Below are positions 1-7,969 of a stretch of 46,793 nucleotides of DNA, in pieces (position 1 is the stretch's first letter; each line of letters starts with the position of its first letter). Location: positions 1 to 46,793 of the forward strand of contig NZ_PEHF01000023.1 of assembly GCF_015762685.1 (NCBI RefSeq), read 5' to 3'. A program made the position numbers and the translations under genes. Below the pieces are notes generated by a model that saw only the letters and a program-made list of their open reading frames with translations, was not told where the DNA came from and did not search any database. Source of the DNA: Candidatus Symbiopectobacterium sp. 'North America'. GTDB taxonomy: Bacteria; Pseudomonadota; Gammaproteobacteria; Enterobacterales; Enterobacteriaceae.

Positions 1-64
1 GGACATAATCAGTATGTCAGAAGATCTCTAAAAGTGAATGGTTCGGTTTACCGGGATACTTACA
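1..64 (+). repeat. Left copy of 64-bp inverted repeat at the window ends (probable mobile-element end)
   Basis: The first 64 bases equal the reverse complement of the last 64 bases (46730-46793). After one mismatch at base 65, six more bases (66-71) also match, then similarity stops abruptly. Read from the window outward, the repeat begins TGTAAGTATCCCGG. A TG start is common for insertion-sequence termini (for example the IS3 and IS21 families), but the family is not recognised. The sequence has an open frame running in from outside the window through this copy and stopping near base 102. The simplest reading is that both contig ends run into copies of the same element. Confidence 0.6.
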
Positions 65-221
65 TCACCACCCAAGAGATTGGAACCTATGGTGGTGGGT
101 AAATACGATCCTCATCGGAGGCTGCCTCAGGCTACAATCCTCAACCAGACTCACTCGTTATTGACCGTTCCATTTAACGCAGGCACTGATTTCACTGTTC
201 TGGCCGCATTTTTCAGATGCT

Positions 222-515
222 ATGCTCGAATGTGATGGTAGTGCTCTGAAGCTGACACTGTGTGGTCGACTCGCTACCTGTCTCAGGTTATTGAAATCCA
301 AACTGAATGCATCCATTCCGCATCATCTTGTCGAGAGTCTAGCCGTTGATCTGCTTCCTGCCACTCCTCCGCGTTTTGAACCTGATTCTGAATCTCTCTG
401 TCAATATTGCCAAACTTTAGCGCAACTGCTCACGGAGCGGAAGTTATCTTCAGAAATGACTCCGGTTGTCATTGAGCTATTAGCTGAGCTGGTTTGTTTT
501 TTGTGGCTAGTCTAA
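222..515 (+). CDS. Hypothetical fragment, function unknown
   Basis: A 97-residue open frame with an ordinary enterobacterial composition. It is rich in leucine, with the segments LCGRLATCLRLL and LCQYCQTLAQLLTERKL suggesting helices. I do not recognise it. The flanking frames (38-235) are also partly open, and the sequence lies between an element end and a dispersed palindrome. It may therefore be the remnant of a larger gene cut by the insertion at base 64. There is no clear ribosome binding site before the ATG at 222. From 516 to 731 I see only the palindrome at 669-692. Confidence 0.25.
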   Translation: MLECDGSALKLTLCGRLATCLRLLKSKLNASIPHHLVESLAVDLLPATPPRFEPDSESLCQYCQTLAQLLTERKLSSEMTPVVIELLAELVCFLWLV

Positions 516-668
516 AAGCCCCGCTTTGGTTGAAAGCAGAACAGGGGATTAGTGAGATTGATGAAAAGCTAATTGATGCCTGCTGAGCAGTATGAAAATA
601 AAGCTGTGATCAGCGGTTGATTATACGAGAGCTCCCGCAGAGGCAGAGAACGTATTTTCCCTGGGGGA

Positions 669-692
669 GATTCCCGCTTTCGCGGGAATGAC
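669..692. repeat. Dispersed palindrome, module A (GATTCCCGC...GCGGGAAT)
   Basis: An imperfect palindrome with arms GATTCCCGC and GCGGGAATGA lies downstream of the 3' end of rmlD. Closely similar palindromes occur at 18212-18236, 23089-23113 and 38113-38137, always between genes and mostly at gene ends. This resembles the REP/BIME class of enterobacterial repeats or shared terminator hairpins. Only module A is present in this copy. Confidence 0.65.
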
Positions 693-731
693 AGAAAATG
701 TAGCGCGTAGATGGTCGGGGAAGGGAAACTC

Positions 732-1577
732 TTAAATGGTTTTCTTTAACGCACCTTGCCAGTCTGATAACGCAATTCCCAACCCCATGACTTTTTCCCC
801 GGCCAGCGTCGAATAGGCAGGGCGGTGTGCCGGTGTGGGATACTGTGCTGTAGTAATCGGTGTGAGCGTCGGTGCTTTACTCAGAACCGCTTTCTGCACC
901 GCGACAGAAAAAATAGCCTGAGCAAATTCAAACCAGCTCACTTCTTTATCACCGGCGTAGTGATAAATGCCCCCGGCAGCATTCTGTTGTAGCAGCGCAA
1001 TAATCGCCTGTGCCAAATCGCCCGCATAAGTGGGGCATCCGCGCTGGTCGTCAACAATGCTGAGCGCATCTCGCTCTTTGCCTAAACGCAGCATGGTTTT
1101 CACGAAGTTATTGCCGTATTCGCTAAATACCCAGGCGGTGCGCACGATAATCGCGTCAGGAGCAGCTGCGCTAACGGCGCGCTCACCCACCAATTTGGTG
1201 ATGCCATACACGCTGAGCGGGTTGGTCACGCTTTCTTCGGTGTAAGGCGTGTTGGTGTTGCCATCGAAAACGTAGTCAGTTGAAACGTGCACCAAACGAA
1301 TGCCGTGTTGAGTAGCCACACTTGCCAAATTAGCCGGGCCAACTGCATTAATGCGTTCCGCGACTGCTACTTCGCTTTCTGCTTTATCAACTGCGGTATA
1401 GGCTGCTGAATTAACAATGGCATTCGGTTTAAAGGCACTGACAGTTGCAGTAACTTGAGCCAGATCGGTGATATCCAATTCGGTAGAATCAGTGGCAAGA
1501 ATTTGCCAACCAAATGGCAGTCTATCTTGAAAACAGCGTCCTAGCTGGCCGTTAGAGCCGGCCAATAGCACTTTCAT
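732..1577 (-). CDS. rmlD: dTDP-4-dehydrorhamnose reductase
   Basis: NADPH-dependent cytoplasmic reductase that makes dTDP-L-rhamnose, the last step of the pathway feeding O-antigen and related polysaccharides. The 281-residue protein has the N-terminal Rossmann motif LLAGSNGQLG, the conserved segment VHVSTDYVFDG with its Thr-Asp-Tyr, and the SDR catalytic pair in YGITKLVGE (Tyr...Lys). Length equals the family norm. The ATG at 1577 shares one base with the rmlC stop (TGATG), so translation is probably coupled. I prefer it to the TTG one codon upstream. It is the last gene of the rmlA-rmlC-rmlD set, and no rmlB is in the window. Confidence 0.95.
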   Translation of the reverse strand: MKVLLAGSNGQLGRCFQDRLPFGWQILATDSTELDITDLAQVTATVSAFKPNAIVNSAAYTAVDKAESEVAVAERINAVGPANLASVATQHGIRLVHVSTDYVFDGNTNTPYTEESVTNPLSVYGITKLVGERAVSAAAPDAIIVRTAWVFSEYGNNFVKTMLRLGKERDALSIVDDQRGCPTYAGDLAQAIIALLQQNAAGGIYHYAGDKEVSWFEFAQAIFSVAVQKAVLSKAPTLTPITTAQYPTPAHRPAYSTLAGEKVMGLGIALSDWQGALKKTI

Positions 1578-2110
1578 CAAAACAACTCCTTGAAGCGTTT
1601 ACCGAGTTTGTCCTTTTCTGAAAGCTGTGGCGATTCCAGCGGCCATTCAACCCCTATGTCAGAATCGTTCCACAATAGACAACCTTCATCGGAAGGTTGG
1701 TAATATTCTGTGCATTTGTATTCAAAGTCGGCGATGTCGGAGAGCACAGCAAAGCCATGTGCCAACCCTGGTGGCAGCCAAAATTGCGTTTTGTTTTCCT
1801 CGGTGAGTAGCACGCCAAACCATTTGCCATAGCTAGGGGAATCTCGGCGAATGTCGACCACTACATCATAAACTTCACCAAGCACTACACGCACCAGTTT
1901 TCCCTGTGGGCGTGTTTTCTGGAAATGCAGCCCCCGCAATACGCCTTTGCTGGAGCGTGAGTGGTTATCCTGCACAAAATCCAGATCAATATTCAGCATC
2001 TGCTGATAACGGTTTTTTTCAAACGTTTCTAAAAAAAATCCACGAGCATCACCGAAGACTTTAGGCTGAACAACTTTTGCGCCAAAAATAGGGGTGTCGA
2101 TAACTTGCAT
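1577..2110 (-). CDS. rmlC: dTDP-4-dehydrorhamnose 3,5-epimerase
   Basis: Epimerises dTDP-4-keto-6-deoxyglucose before RmlD reduces it. The 177-residue cupin shows the family signatures PKVFGDARGFFLETF near the N-terminus, QDNHSRSSKGVLRGLH (active-site histidine region) and LPPGLAHGFAVLSD. The ATG at 2110, giving MQVIDTPIF, aligns with the normal start of the family. An upstream TTG at 2122 would add four residues and is less likely. The ribosome binding site is weak (GAAAAA). The stop overlaps the rmlD start, and 83 bp with a dispersed palindrome separate it from rmlA. Confidence 0.94.
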   Translation of the reverse strand: MQVIDTPIFGAKVVQPKVFGDARGFFLETFEKNRYQQMLNIDLDFVQDNHSRSSKGVLRGLHFQKTRPQGKLVRVVLGEVYDVVVDIRRDSPSYGKWFGVLLTEENKTQFWLPPGLAHGFAVLSDIADFEYKCTEYYQPSDEGCLLWNDSDIGVEWPLESPQLSEKDKLGKRFKELF

Positions 2111-2156
2111 AGTATTTTTCAATAAGTAATAGGTTGAAAGTGTGTTTATTCTGCTT

Positions 2157-2184
2157 GAGATCCCCGGTGTACGCCGAGGATGAC
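2157..2184. repeat. Dispersed palindrome, module B (GATCCCCGG...GCCGAGGATGAC)
   Basis: This copy of the second type of intergenic palindrome lies between rmlA and rmlC. The same core, with CCCGG and CCGAGGA arms, recurs at 18266-18293, 23145-23176 and 38167-38202, where it follows a module A palindrome. In the rmlA-rmlC transcript it would form a stem-loop that could cause partial termination or protect the 3' end of the rmlA message. Confidence 0.6.
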
Positions 2185-2193
2185 GGATGCTAG

Positions 2194-3069
2194 TTAATGC
2201 TGGGATTCTGCAACCAGTCGCGCGAGATACTGCCCATATTGTGTTTTGCTCAGTAATTGGGCTTCTTTTGCTACTTGTTCACGCGAGATCCAGCCCTTAC
2301 GGAAAGCGATCTCTTCCAGGCAGGCCACTTTCATTCCCTGCCGTTTTTCAATGGTATGAATAAACTGCGAGGCCTCAATCAGACTATCATGGGTCCCAGT
2401 ATCTAACCAGGCGAAGCCACGGCCCAGCAGCTCAACGTTAAGTGTGCCCTGTTCCAGATACATCTGGTTGAGCGTGGTAATTTCTAACTCCCCGCGCGCC
2501 GAGGGTTTAACTTGCTTGGCCATGTCAACGATATTGTTGTCATAAAAATAGAGCCCTGTCACCGCCCAGTTAGATTTGGGCTTAAGCGGTTTCTCTTCAA
2601 TCGAGAGGGCTTTGAAATCGGCATCAAATTCCACTACGCCAAAGCGCTCTGGGTCGGTCACCTGATAACCAAACACCGTTGCGCCTTGTTCTTGCGCTAC
2701 CGCACTTTCCAGCTTTTTACCGAAGCTCTGGCCAAAATAGATATTGTCACCCAAAATCAATGCACAACGCTCACCGTTAATAAACTCTTCACCGATGATG
2801 AACGCTTGAGCCAGCCCGGACGGGCTCGGCTGCTCCGCATAGCTGAGGTTGATGCCAAAATGGCTGCCATCACCTAACAGGCATTGGAATGAGGGAAGGT
2901 CTTCGGGGGTACTGATAATCAAGATATCCTGAATGCCTGCCAACATCAGCACTGAGAGTGGGTAATACACCATGGGTTTGTCATAGATGGGCAGTAGTTG
3001 CTTCGATATGCCACGAGTGATGGGGTAAAGTCTGGTGCCAGAACCACCTGCCAATACGATGCCTTTCAT
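2194..3069 (-). CDS. rmlA: Glucose-1-phosphate thymidylyltransferase
   Basis: First enzyme of dTDP-L-rhamnose synthesis: glucose-1-phosphate plus dTTP gives dTDP-glucose. The 291-residue protein starts [18 protein letters not shown], the nucleotidyltransferase signature, and contains [27 protein letters not shown] and [20 protein letters not shown]. This is typical of RmlA/RffH. I start it at the ATG at 3069. The open frame continues 17 codons upstream, but that extension has no family counterpart. RmlA and its paralogue RffH (enterobacterial common antigen) are hard to separate by eye; the neighbouring rmlC and rmlD favour RmlA. It is divergent from galF. Confidence 0.93.
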   Translation of the reverse strand: MKGIVLAGGSGTRLYPITRGISKQLLPIYDKPMVYYPLSVLMLAGIQDILIISTPEDLPSFQCLLGDGSHFGINLSYAEQPSPSGLAQAFIIGEEFINGERCALILGDNIYFGQSFGKKLESAVAQEQGATVFGYQVTDPERFGVVEFDADFKALSIEEKPLKPKSNWAVTGLYFYDNNIVDMAKQVKPSARGELEITTLNQMYLEQGTLNVELLGRGFAWLDTGTHDSLIEASQFIHTIEKRQGMKVACLEEIAFRKGWISREQVAKEAQLLSKTQYGQYLARLVAESQH

Positions 3070-3197
3070 TGTTTTAACCTTTGCTGTGGATACTTGAAGT
3101 AGCTGGTTGAGATCATACAATATCGATGCGGAATTGTATGAACTATAAGAATAGTTACGCCTTTCAGGTAGCGTTGTGAATAATTGGGTGTAACCTT

Positions 3198-3224
3198 ATT
3201 CTCACAATTCTCACAATTCTCACA
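3198..3224. repeat. Three tandem copies of ATTCTCACA in the rmlA-galF spacer
   Basis: Three perfect head-to-tail copies of the 9-mer ATTCTCACA lie between the divergent rmlA and galF genes, about 50 bp upstream of the galF ATG. A 9-bp period does not match helical phasing. This could be a slippage-prone tract or a repeated half-site for a regulator. Confidence 0.7.
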
Positions 3225-3275
3225 GCCACGTTATGATGGCAGAAGAATGACAACAGATAACAAGAGAGTTAATGC

Positions 3276-4178
3276 ATGGCAACAACATTGAAAGCGATTA
3301 TCCCTGTCGCTGGGCTGGGTATGAACCTGCTGCCGGTAACAAAAGCGATCCCAAAAGAGATGCTGCCGTTGGTGGATCGCCCGGTAATTGAGAAAATCGT
3401 TAACGAGTGCGTCAATGCGGGTATTAAAGAGATTGTGCTGGTTACACACGCCTCGAAAAACGCCATTGAAAACCATTTCGATACCTCTTTCGAGCTAGAG
3501 TCTTTGCTGGAAGAGCGACAAAAACGCCAATTGCTGGCCGATGTGCAAGCCATCTGTCCTAAGGGCGTGACGATTATGAACGTGCGCCAGGGCGAAACGC
3601 TGGGGCTGGGCCATGCCATCAACTGCGCGCGTCCTACCGTAGGCAACAACCCGTTTGTGGTGGTGTTGCCGGATGTGGTGATGGATGAAGCCAGTGCAGA
3701 TCAGAGTAAAGAGAATCTGACACAGTTGATTGCGCGTTTTGAAGAAACGGGCCACAGCCAAGTATTGGTAAAACATCGTCCTTATGAAGTGTTGCCAGAA
3801 TACTCCGTGGTGGAGTGTGAAAAGCCGCTTAACCACGCAGGTGACGCAGCAGTTATCACTTCCATGATCGAAAAACCGGAAGTGCCGCCGGAAGAAGGGT
3901 CTGATTTATCGGCGGTCGGCCGTTATGTACTGTCTGCGGATGCCTGGTCTATTCTGGAAAAAACGCCTGCCGGTGCCTGGGGGCGTATCCAACTGACTGA
4001 TGCCATTGCCGAACTGATTGAGCAAAATCATCAGGTAGATGCGGTGCAGATGTCGGGCCGCAGCTTTAACTGTGGGCGCAAGCTGGGTTATATGCAGGCA
4101 TTTGTTGCATATGGGTTGCGTAATCCTGAGTTTGGCGATGCGTTTAAAGCCAGCATCAAAGAATTGCTGAATAAATAA
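3276..4178 (+). CDS. galF: GalF, UDP-glucose pyrophosphorylase-like subunit
   Basis: Paralogue of GalU (UTP + glucose-1-phosphate to UDP-glucose). In enterobacteria GalF sits at the edge of the polysaccharide locus and is thought to modulate GalU. The 300-residue protein has [20 protein letters not shown], where GalF has GLGM and GalU has GLGTR. It also has [26 protein letters not shown] and [12 protein letters not shown]. The missing Arg in the nucleotide-binding loop is the main reason to call GalF rather than GalU. ATG at 3276 is preceded by AAGAGAG. The gnd gene follows in the same direction, a classic galF...gnd arrangement, but with no O-antigen genes between them. Confidence 0.9.
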   Translation: MATTLKAIIPVAGLGMNLLPVTKAIPKEMLPLVDRPVIEKIVNECVNAGIKEIVLVTHASKNAIENHFDTSFELESLLEERQKRQLLADVQAICPKGVTIMNVRQGETLGLGHAINCARPTVGNNPFVVVLPDVVMDEASADQSKENLTQLIARFEETGHSQVLVKHRPYEVLPEYSVVECEKPLNHAGDAAVITSMIEKPEVPPEEGSDLSAVGRYVLSADAWSILEKTPAGAWGRIQLTDAIAELIEQNHQVDAVQMSGRSFNCGRKLGYMQAFVAYGLRNPEFGDAFKASIKELLNK

Positions 4179-4200
4179 TTGGCATTGATACCATGCTACT

Positions 4201-4230
4201 AAGCCCTGCCACCGTGCGGGGCTTTTCTCT
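4201..4230 (+). terminator. Rho-independent terminator after galF
   Basis: A GC-rich stem (AGCCCTGC...GTGCGGGGCT) is followed by TTTTCTCTTCTTT about 25 bp after the galF stop. It would separate galF transcription from gnd. Confidence 0.75.
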
Positions 4231-4346
4231 TCTTTAGACCTATCACTATCCACATGCCTTAAGCTGAGTTACCATATCTGCCTGCTTTTGCGTGTCTGTC
4301 GTCGTCGTGATACAGGCAGGTTATCCTTCAGACAGGAGTTGCTTTA

Positions 4347-5753
4347 ATGTCCAAACAGCAAATTGGCGTGGTGGGTATGGCGGTGATGGGGCGCAATCTG
4401 GCGCTTAACATCGAAAGTCGTGGTTACACTGTGTCCATTTTCAACCGCTCTCGTGAAAAAACCGAAGAGGTGGTGGCCGAAAACCCCGGCAAAAAACTGG
4501 TGCCTTATTACACCGTTGAAGAATTTGTGGCGTCTCTGGAATCTCCGCGCCGTATTCTGTTGATGGTAAAAGCGGGCGAAGGCACGGACAAAGCGATCGA
4601 ATCCTTGAAACCTTATCTGGATAAAGGCGACATCATCATCGATGGCGGTAACACCTTCTTCCAGGACACTATCCGTCGTAACCGTGAGCTTTCTGCTGAA
4701 GGGTTCAACTTTATCGGCACCGGTGTATCCGGTGGTGAAGAGGGCGCGCTGAAAGGGCCTTCCATCATGCCGGGTGGGCAAAAAGATGCCTATGAGTTGG
4801 TGGCCCCGATTCTGGAAAAAATTGCCGCCCGCACCGAAGGCGAAGCCTGCGTCACCTATATCGGGCCAGACGGTGCCGGTCACTATGTAAAAATGGTGCA
4901 CAACGGTATTGAATATGGCGACATGCAACTGATTGCTGAAGCCTATTCATTGCTGAAGCATGGCTTGAATCTTTCCAACGATGAGCTGGCAGAAATCTTC
5001 TCTGAATGGAATGCGGGCGAGCTGAGCAGCTACTTGATCGACATCACCAAAGATATCTTCACCAAGAAAGATGAAGAAGGTAACTATCTGGTTGATGTGA
5101 TTCTGGATGAAGCGGCTAACAAAGGCACGGGCAAATGGACCAGCCAAAGCTCTTTGGATCTCGGCGAACCGTTGTCGCTGATCACAGAATCTGTGTTTGC
5201 TCGCTATATTTCTTCACTGAAAGATCAGCGCGTTGCTGCGTCCAAAGTGTTGACCGGGCCGCAGGCAAAACCGTTTAGCGGTGATAAAGCGACCTTTATA
5301 GAGAATGTGCGTCGTGCGCTCTATCTGGGTAAAATTGTTTCCTATGCACAAGGTTTCTCACAGTTGCGTGCAGCTTCAGAAGAGCATCAGTGGAACCTGA
5401 ACTACGGTGAAATCGCCAAGATTTTCCGCGCCGGTTGCATTATCCGCGCACAGTTCCTGCAAAAAATCACCGATGTCTACGCAGCAACGCCGGATATCGC
5501 TAACCTGTTGCTGGCGCCTTACTTCAAGAAAGCAGCCGATGACTACCAGCAGGCATTGCGTGATGTTGTTGCCTATGCAGTGCAAAACGGTATCCCGACA
5601 CCAACTTTCTCTGCGGCCATCGCTTATTACGACAGCTATCGCTCAGCGGTGTTGCCTGCCAACCTGATCCAGGCGCAGCGCGATTACTTTGGCGCACACA
5701 CCTATAAAAGTACTGATAAGGAAGGCGTATTCCACACCGAGTGGTTGGAATAA
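4347..5753 (+). CDS. gnd: 6-phosphogluconate dehydrogenase, decarboxylating
   Basis: NADP-dependent oxidative decarboxylation of 6-phosphogluconate to ribulose-5-phosphate in the pentose phosphate pathway, cytoplasmic. At 468 residues it is full length. It begins [20 protein letters not shown] (Rossmann fold, NADP) and contains [35 protein letters not shown], the catalytic-lysine region [19 protein letters not shown] and [11 protein letters not shown] good ribosome binding site (AGGAG) precedes the ATG. It stands alone between terminators. Its position next to galF is the usual border of the O-antigen locus in Enterobacterales. Confidence 0.98.
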   Translation: MSKQQIGVVGMAVMGRNLALNIESRGYTVSIFNRSREKTEEVVAENPGKKLVPYYTVEEFVASLESPRRILLMVKAGEGTDKAIESLKPYLDKGDIIIDGGNTFFQDTIRRNRELSAEGFNFIGTGVSGGEEGALKGPSIMPGGQKDAYELVAPILEKIAARTEGEACVTYIGPDGAGHYVKMVHNGIEYGDMQLIAEAYSLLKHGLNLSNDELAEIFSEWNAGELSSYLIDITKDIFTKKDEEGNYLVDVILDEAANKGTGKWTSQSSLDLGEPLSLITESVFARYISSLKDQRVAASKVLTGPQAKPFSGDKATFIENVRRALYLGKIVSYAQGFSQLRAASEEHQWNLNYGEIAKIFRAGCIIRAQFLQKITDVYAATPDIANLLLAPYFKKAADDYQQALRDVVAYAVQNGIPTPTFSAAIAYYDSYRSAVLPANLIQAQRDYFGAHTYKSTDKEGVFHTEWLE

Positions 5754-5783
5754 GTTATTTCTTAAAATCACGTTGTTAAATAA

Positions 5784-5813
5784 ACGCCGAATAGTGTCGC
5801 TATTCGGCGTTTT
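5784..5813 (+). terminator. Rho-independent terminator after gnd
   Basis: A perfect 11-bp inverted repeat (ACGCCGAATAG / CTATTCGGCGT) with a 5-base loop is followed by TTT, 30 bp after the gnd stop. Confidence 0.85.
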
Positions 5814-5984
5814 GCATAGGAAATTATGATTAAATCAAAGTTAATCATACCATTATGATTAATTCTCTTTTTATTACTACTTGTTTTTGTTAACGTCAAT
5901 ACGAGCGTAATTTACAATTTCACTGTTTATTGTAGCGAGATCTTGCTATTTTTAAGCGTGTGTAAAAAACCTGAGTCAGGGAAT

Positions 5985-6161
5985 GGGGAGCGTTGAGATT
6001 CCCTGTCCTATAATTTATTGCTGAGAGTCTCCTCAGTGGAGCGATGTCGCCGCGGTCGGAGTGGGCTGTGCCGCGCATCGCGGTTAAAGAAAGTAGGGAT
6101 GCGGTTCTACTGAACGGTATTCCTCCCTGAAGCGCTTCATTTGTTAATAAAGGAAATAGTA
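5985..6161 (+). promoter_or_regulatory. Probable promoter and long 5' leader of the yjb operon
   Basis: The 350 bp between the gnd terminator and yjbE contain no gene. A consensus -10 box TATAAT lies at 6009-6014 without a good -35 at the right spacing, which suggests an activator-dependent promoter. In E. coli the yjb operon is under Rcs control. The palindrome-like CCTGAGTCAGG sits upstream at 5970-5980. The leader of roughly 140 bases before yjbE ends in the ribosome binding site AGGAAA (6151-6156). Confidence 0.45.
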
Positions 6162-6428
6162 ATGAAGAAGACGTTATTTACGTTGGCCCTTGCAGTGGCT
6201 ATGTCCTCTAACGCGTTTGCTGCTACAGTGGGTACAGCTGGCACCGTTTCTACCACTACCACGGCAGCTGCCGCTGGTGCTGCAGGTGCGGGTGCCGCTG
6301 CGGGTACTACTGCTGCTGTGGCACTAGGTGTCACTGCGGCGGTCGCGGCAGGTGTGGCTATTGCTGTTGCTACTAGTGATGACGGTGGTAACACCGGTAC
6401 CACCACGACGGGTACTATACCTCGTTAA
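6162..6428 (+). CDS. yjbE: YjbE family exported low-complexity protein
   Basis: An 88-residue protein with a clear Sec signal peptide (MKKTLFTLALAVAMSSNAFA) and a mature part made almost only of Ala, Gly, Thr and Val, ending in NTGTTTTGTIPR. This matches YjbE, first gene of the yjbEFGH operon involved in exopolysaccharide production. The molecular role is unknown; it is probably a small periplasmic or secreted accessory. The start at 6162 is fixed by AGGAAA five bases upstream and by the signal peptide. A terminator-like hairpin follows, so this gene may be expressed above its operon partners. Confidence 0.85.
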   Translation: MKKTLFTLALAVAMSSNAFAATVGTAGTVSTTTTAAAAGAAGAGAAAGTTAAVALGVTAAVAAGVAIAVATSDDGGNTGTTTTGTIPR

Positions 6429-6443
6429 GGTCATTTGATAACC

Positions 6444-6475
6444 AAGGCCACTTCGGTGGCCTTTCTTTTATTTTT
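6444..6475 (+). terminator. Intra-operon terminator or attenuator between yjbE and yjbF
   Basis: AAGGCCAC-TTCG-GTGGCCTT, an 8-bp stem with a stable TTCG tetraloop, is followed by TCTTTTATTTTT. It lies 16 bp after the yjbE stop. Because yjbF follows at once, it probably acts as a partial terminator that sets the yjbE:yjbFGH ratio. Confidence 0.75.
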
Positions 6476-6502
6476 CTGGCCGTTTCGCGAGATATTCACG
6501 CA

Positions 6503-7180
6503 ATGATAAAAAAAACGCTCGTGGCAAAACGCAGAGTGCTGGTGCTATTGCCACTGTTCGCGCTGGGATTGGTCGGTTGTTCACAAAAAATGAATGCGTT
6601 CCAAAAAACGGCCAAACTGGCGATTTGGGGCATGGATGACGTGCAGGTCTCTGCAGAGAAAGTGGCACAAACCCCTTATGCATCAGCCTATCTACGGGTA
6701 GGAAAAGCATCTCAGGTTTTTGTGGTGCTGGCCTTTGCTGAAAACAATCGGCTTAAATGGATTGGCGCTGACAGTAATATTCTGGTGACGCAGAACGGCC
6801 GCATTGTTAAAACTCAGGGATTTGGTGAAGATATCACCCACGTCCTTAACGTGACGCCTGATCCACTTGCTGCTGGCTTGCTAAAACCGTCAACGTCGCT
6901 GAACTGGCAGGGGAAAATGGCTTGGTCACAGGTGCTGCGCGGTGATTATGCGGTAGAGTCCGTATTTCAGGCGCGCGGTAAAGAAACGGTGACCATTTTG
7001 GACAAGCCGCGCCAACTGTTGAAATTTACCGAACAGGTTTCGGTTCCCGCCTTAAACGCGGAATATACCAACACCTATTGGCTCGAACTAACCACAGGGC
7101 AAGTGGTGCAAACCTGGCAACAGATGGGGCCGGACATGGCACTGGTTAAATTCACGGTATTAAAACCCTACGTACAATAA
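6503..7180 (+). CDS. yjbF: YjbF/GfcB family outer-membrane lipoprotein
   Basis: A 225-residue lipoprotein with a basic N-terminus, a hydrophobic segment and the lipobox LVGC (Cys near residue 26). It is homologous in architecture to YjbF and GfcB, the lipoproteins of the yjb and group 4 capsule operons. The body contains AIWGMDDVQVSAEKVAQTPYAS and ends near WQQMGPDMALVKF. It is second in the yjbEFGH operon, with 9 bp to yjbG. The start at 6503 puts the lipobox at a normal distance. Its role in exporting polysaccharide is inferred from operon membership. Confidence 0.88.
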   Translation: MIKKTLVAKRRVLVLLPLFALGLVGCSQKMNAFQKTAKLAIWGMDDVQVSAEKVAQTPYASAYLRVGKASQVFVVLAFAENNRLKWIGADSNILVTQNGRIVKTQGFGEDITHVLNVTPDPLAAGLLKPSTSLNWQGKMAWSQVLRGDYAVESVFQARGKETVTILDKPRQLLKFTEQVSVPALNAEYTNTYWLELTTGQVVQTWQQMGPDMALVKFTVLKPYVQ

Positions 7181-7189
7181 GGGACTGAC

Positions 7190-7969
7190 ATGTTGGCATT
7201 TTCCCGTATGGCACTCCTGATGCTGTTCACGGCGGGGGCTGCACAGGCAGCACAGTTAACAGTAAAAACCCCGCAGCAAACGCTGGCGGTGGTGAAACAA
7301 GCCTATGGTACGCGGCTGACGGCGTTTTATCAGCAGGTGGCGTTTCCCGCTGACGTTAACTGGCGCACCGCATTGATTTCTGATTATGCCAGCACGCAAA
7401 AGGTCTATGCACAGGCAGAAGCGCTGCGTAAATCGCTGGCTGAGTTGGAAACCCGCTGGCGTAACTCCGGCGATGGCGATTTGGCTATCTCCGCCTGGCT
7501 GATGCGCAAAATGCTGGATCAGGTTGACGTGGCTGGGAGAATATTAACGCCGCTCGACCCTGACCAGGTTCGTGTCAATCCGCGTCTTAACCGCCCGTTG
7601 GTGGGTGACTATGCGCTGTATATTGCGCCGTTGGCATCCCGCTTTAGCCTGGCTGGGTTGATTAACACCGATCCTGATATCGCGGAGCTGAAAATCGTGG
7701 GTGATGTGGCGTTGCAATCCGGCGGGACGGTTAGAGATTATGTGCTGGATCGCCGCTTTCTGACCGGTGCCAATCGAGATGCCGGTTATCTTATCGATGG
7801 TCAAGGCGCATGGCGCAAAGTGCCACTGGCACTGTGGAACCAGCAGCATATTGAGCCTGCGGCGGGTGAAATGCTGTTTATTGGTTTCGATCCCGGCGTA
7901 TTACCCAACGAGTTTGCTTCTCTGAACGATCAAATTGCTGATTTTCTGGCTAACCGGATCCCACACTAA
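7190..7969 (+). CDS. yjbG: YjbG/GfcC family periplasmic polysaccharide protein
   Basis: A 259-residue protein with a cleavable signal peptide (MALLMLFTAGAAQA) and a periplasmic domain of the YjbG/GfcC family. Recognisable blocks are VRVNPRLNRPLVGDYALYIAP and MLFIGFDPGVLPNEF, the latter being the conserved C-terminal part. GfcC is a soluble periplasmic protein with ubiquitin-like folds needed for group 4 capsule assembly, and YjbG is its paralogue. The stop overlaps the yjbH start (TAATG), so translation is coupled. Confidence 0.88.
   Translation: MLAFSRMALLMLFTAGAAQAAQLTVKTPQQTLAVVKQAYGTRLTAFYQQVAFPADVNWRTALISDYASTQKVYAQAEALRKSLAELETRWRNSGDGDLAISAWLMRKMLDQVDVAGRILTPLDPDQVRVNPRLNRPLVGDYALYIAPLASRFSLAGLINTDPDIAELKIVGDVALQSGGTVRDYVLDRRFLTGANRDAGYLIDGQGAWRKVPLALWNQQHIEPAAGEMLFIGFDPGVLPNEFASLNDQIADFLANRIPH

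Noticed and set aside
4344..4928. 194-codon minus-strand frame opposite gnd
   Set aside because: Lies inside a highly conserved gene and is rich in His, Phe and Arg as expected of an antisense shadow.
6137..6406. Minus-strand 89-codon Ala/Val-rich frame opposite yjbE
   Set aside because: It is a shadow of the low-complexity yjbE codons; it has no ribosome binding site and ends in the yjbE leader.
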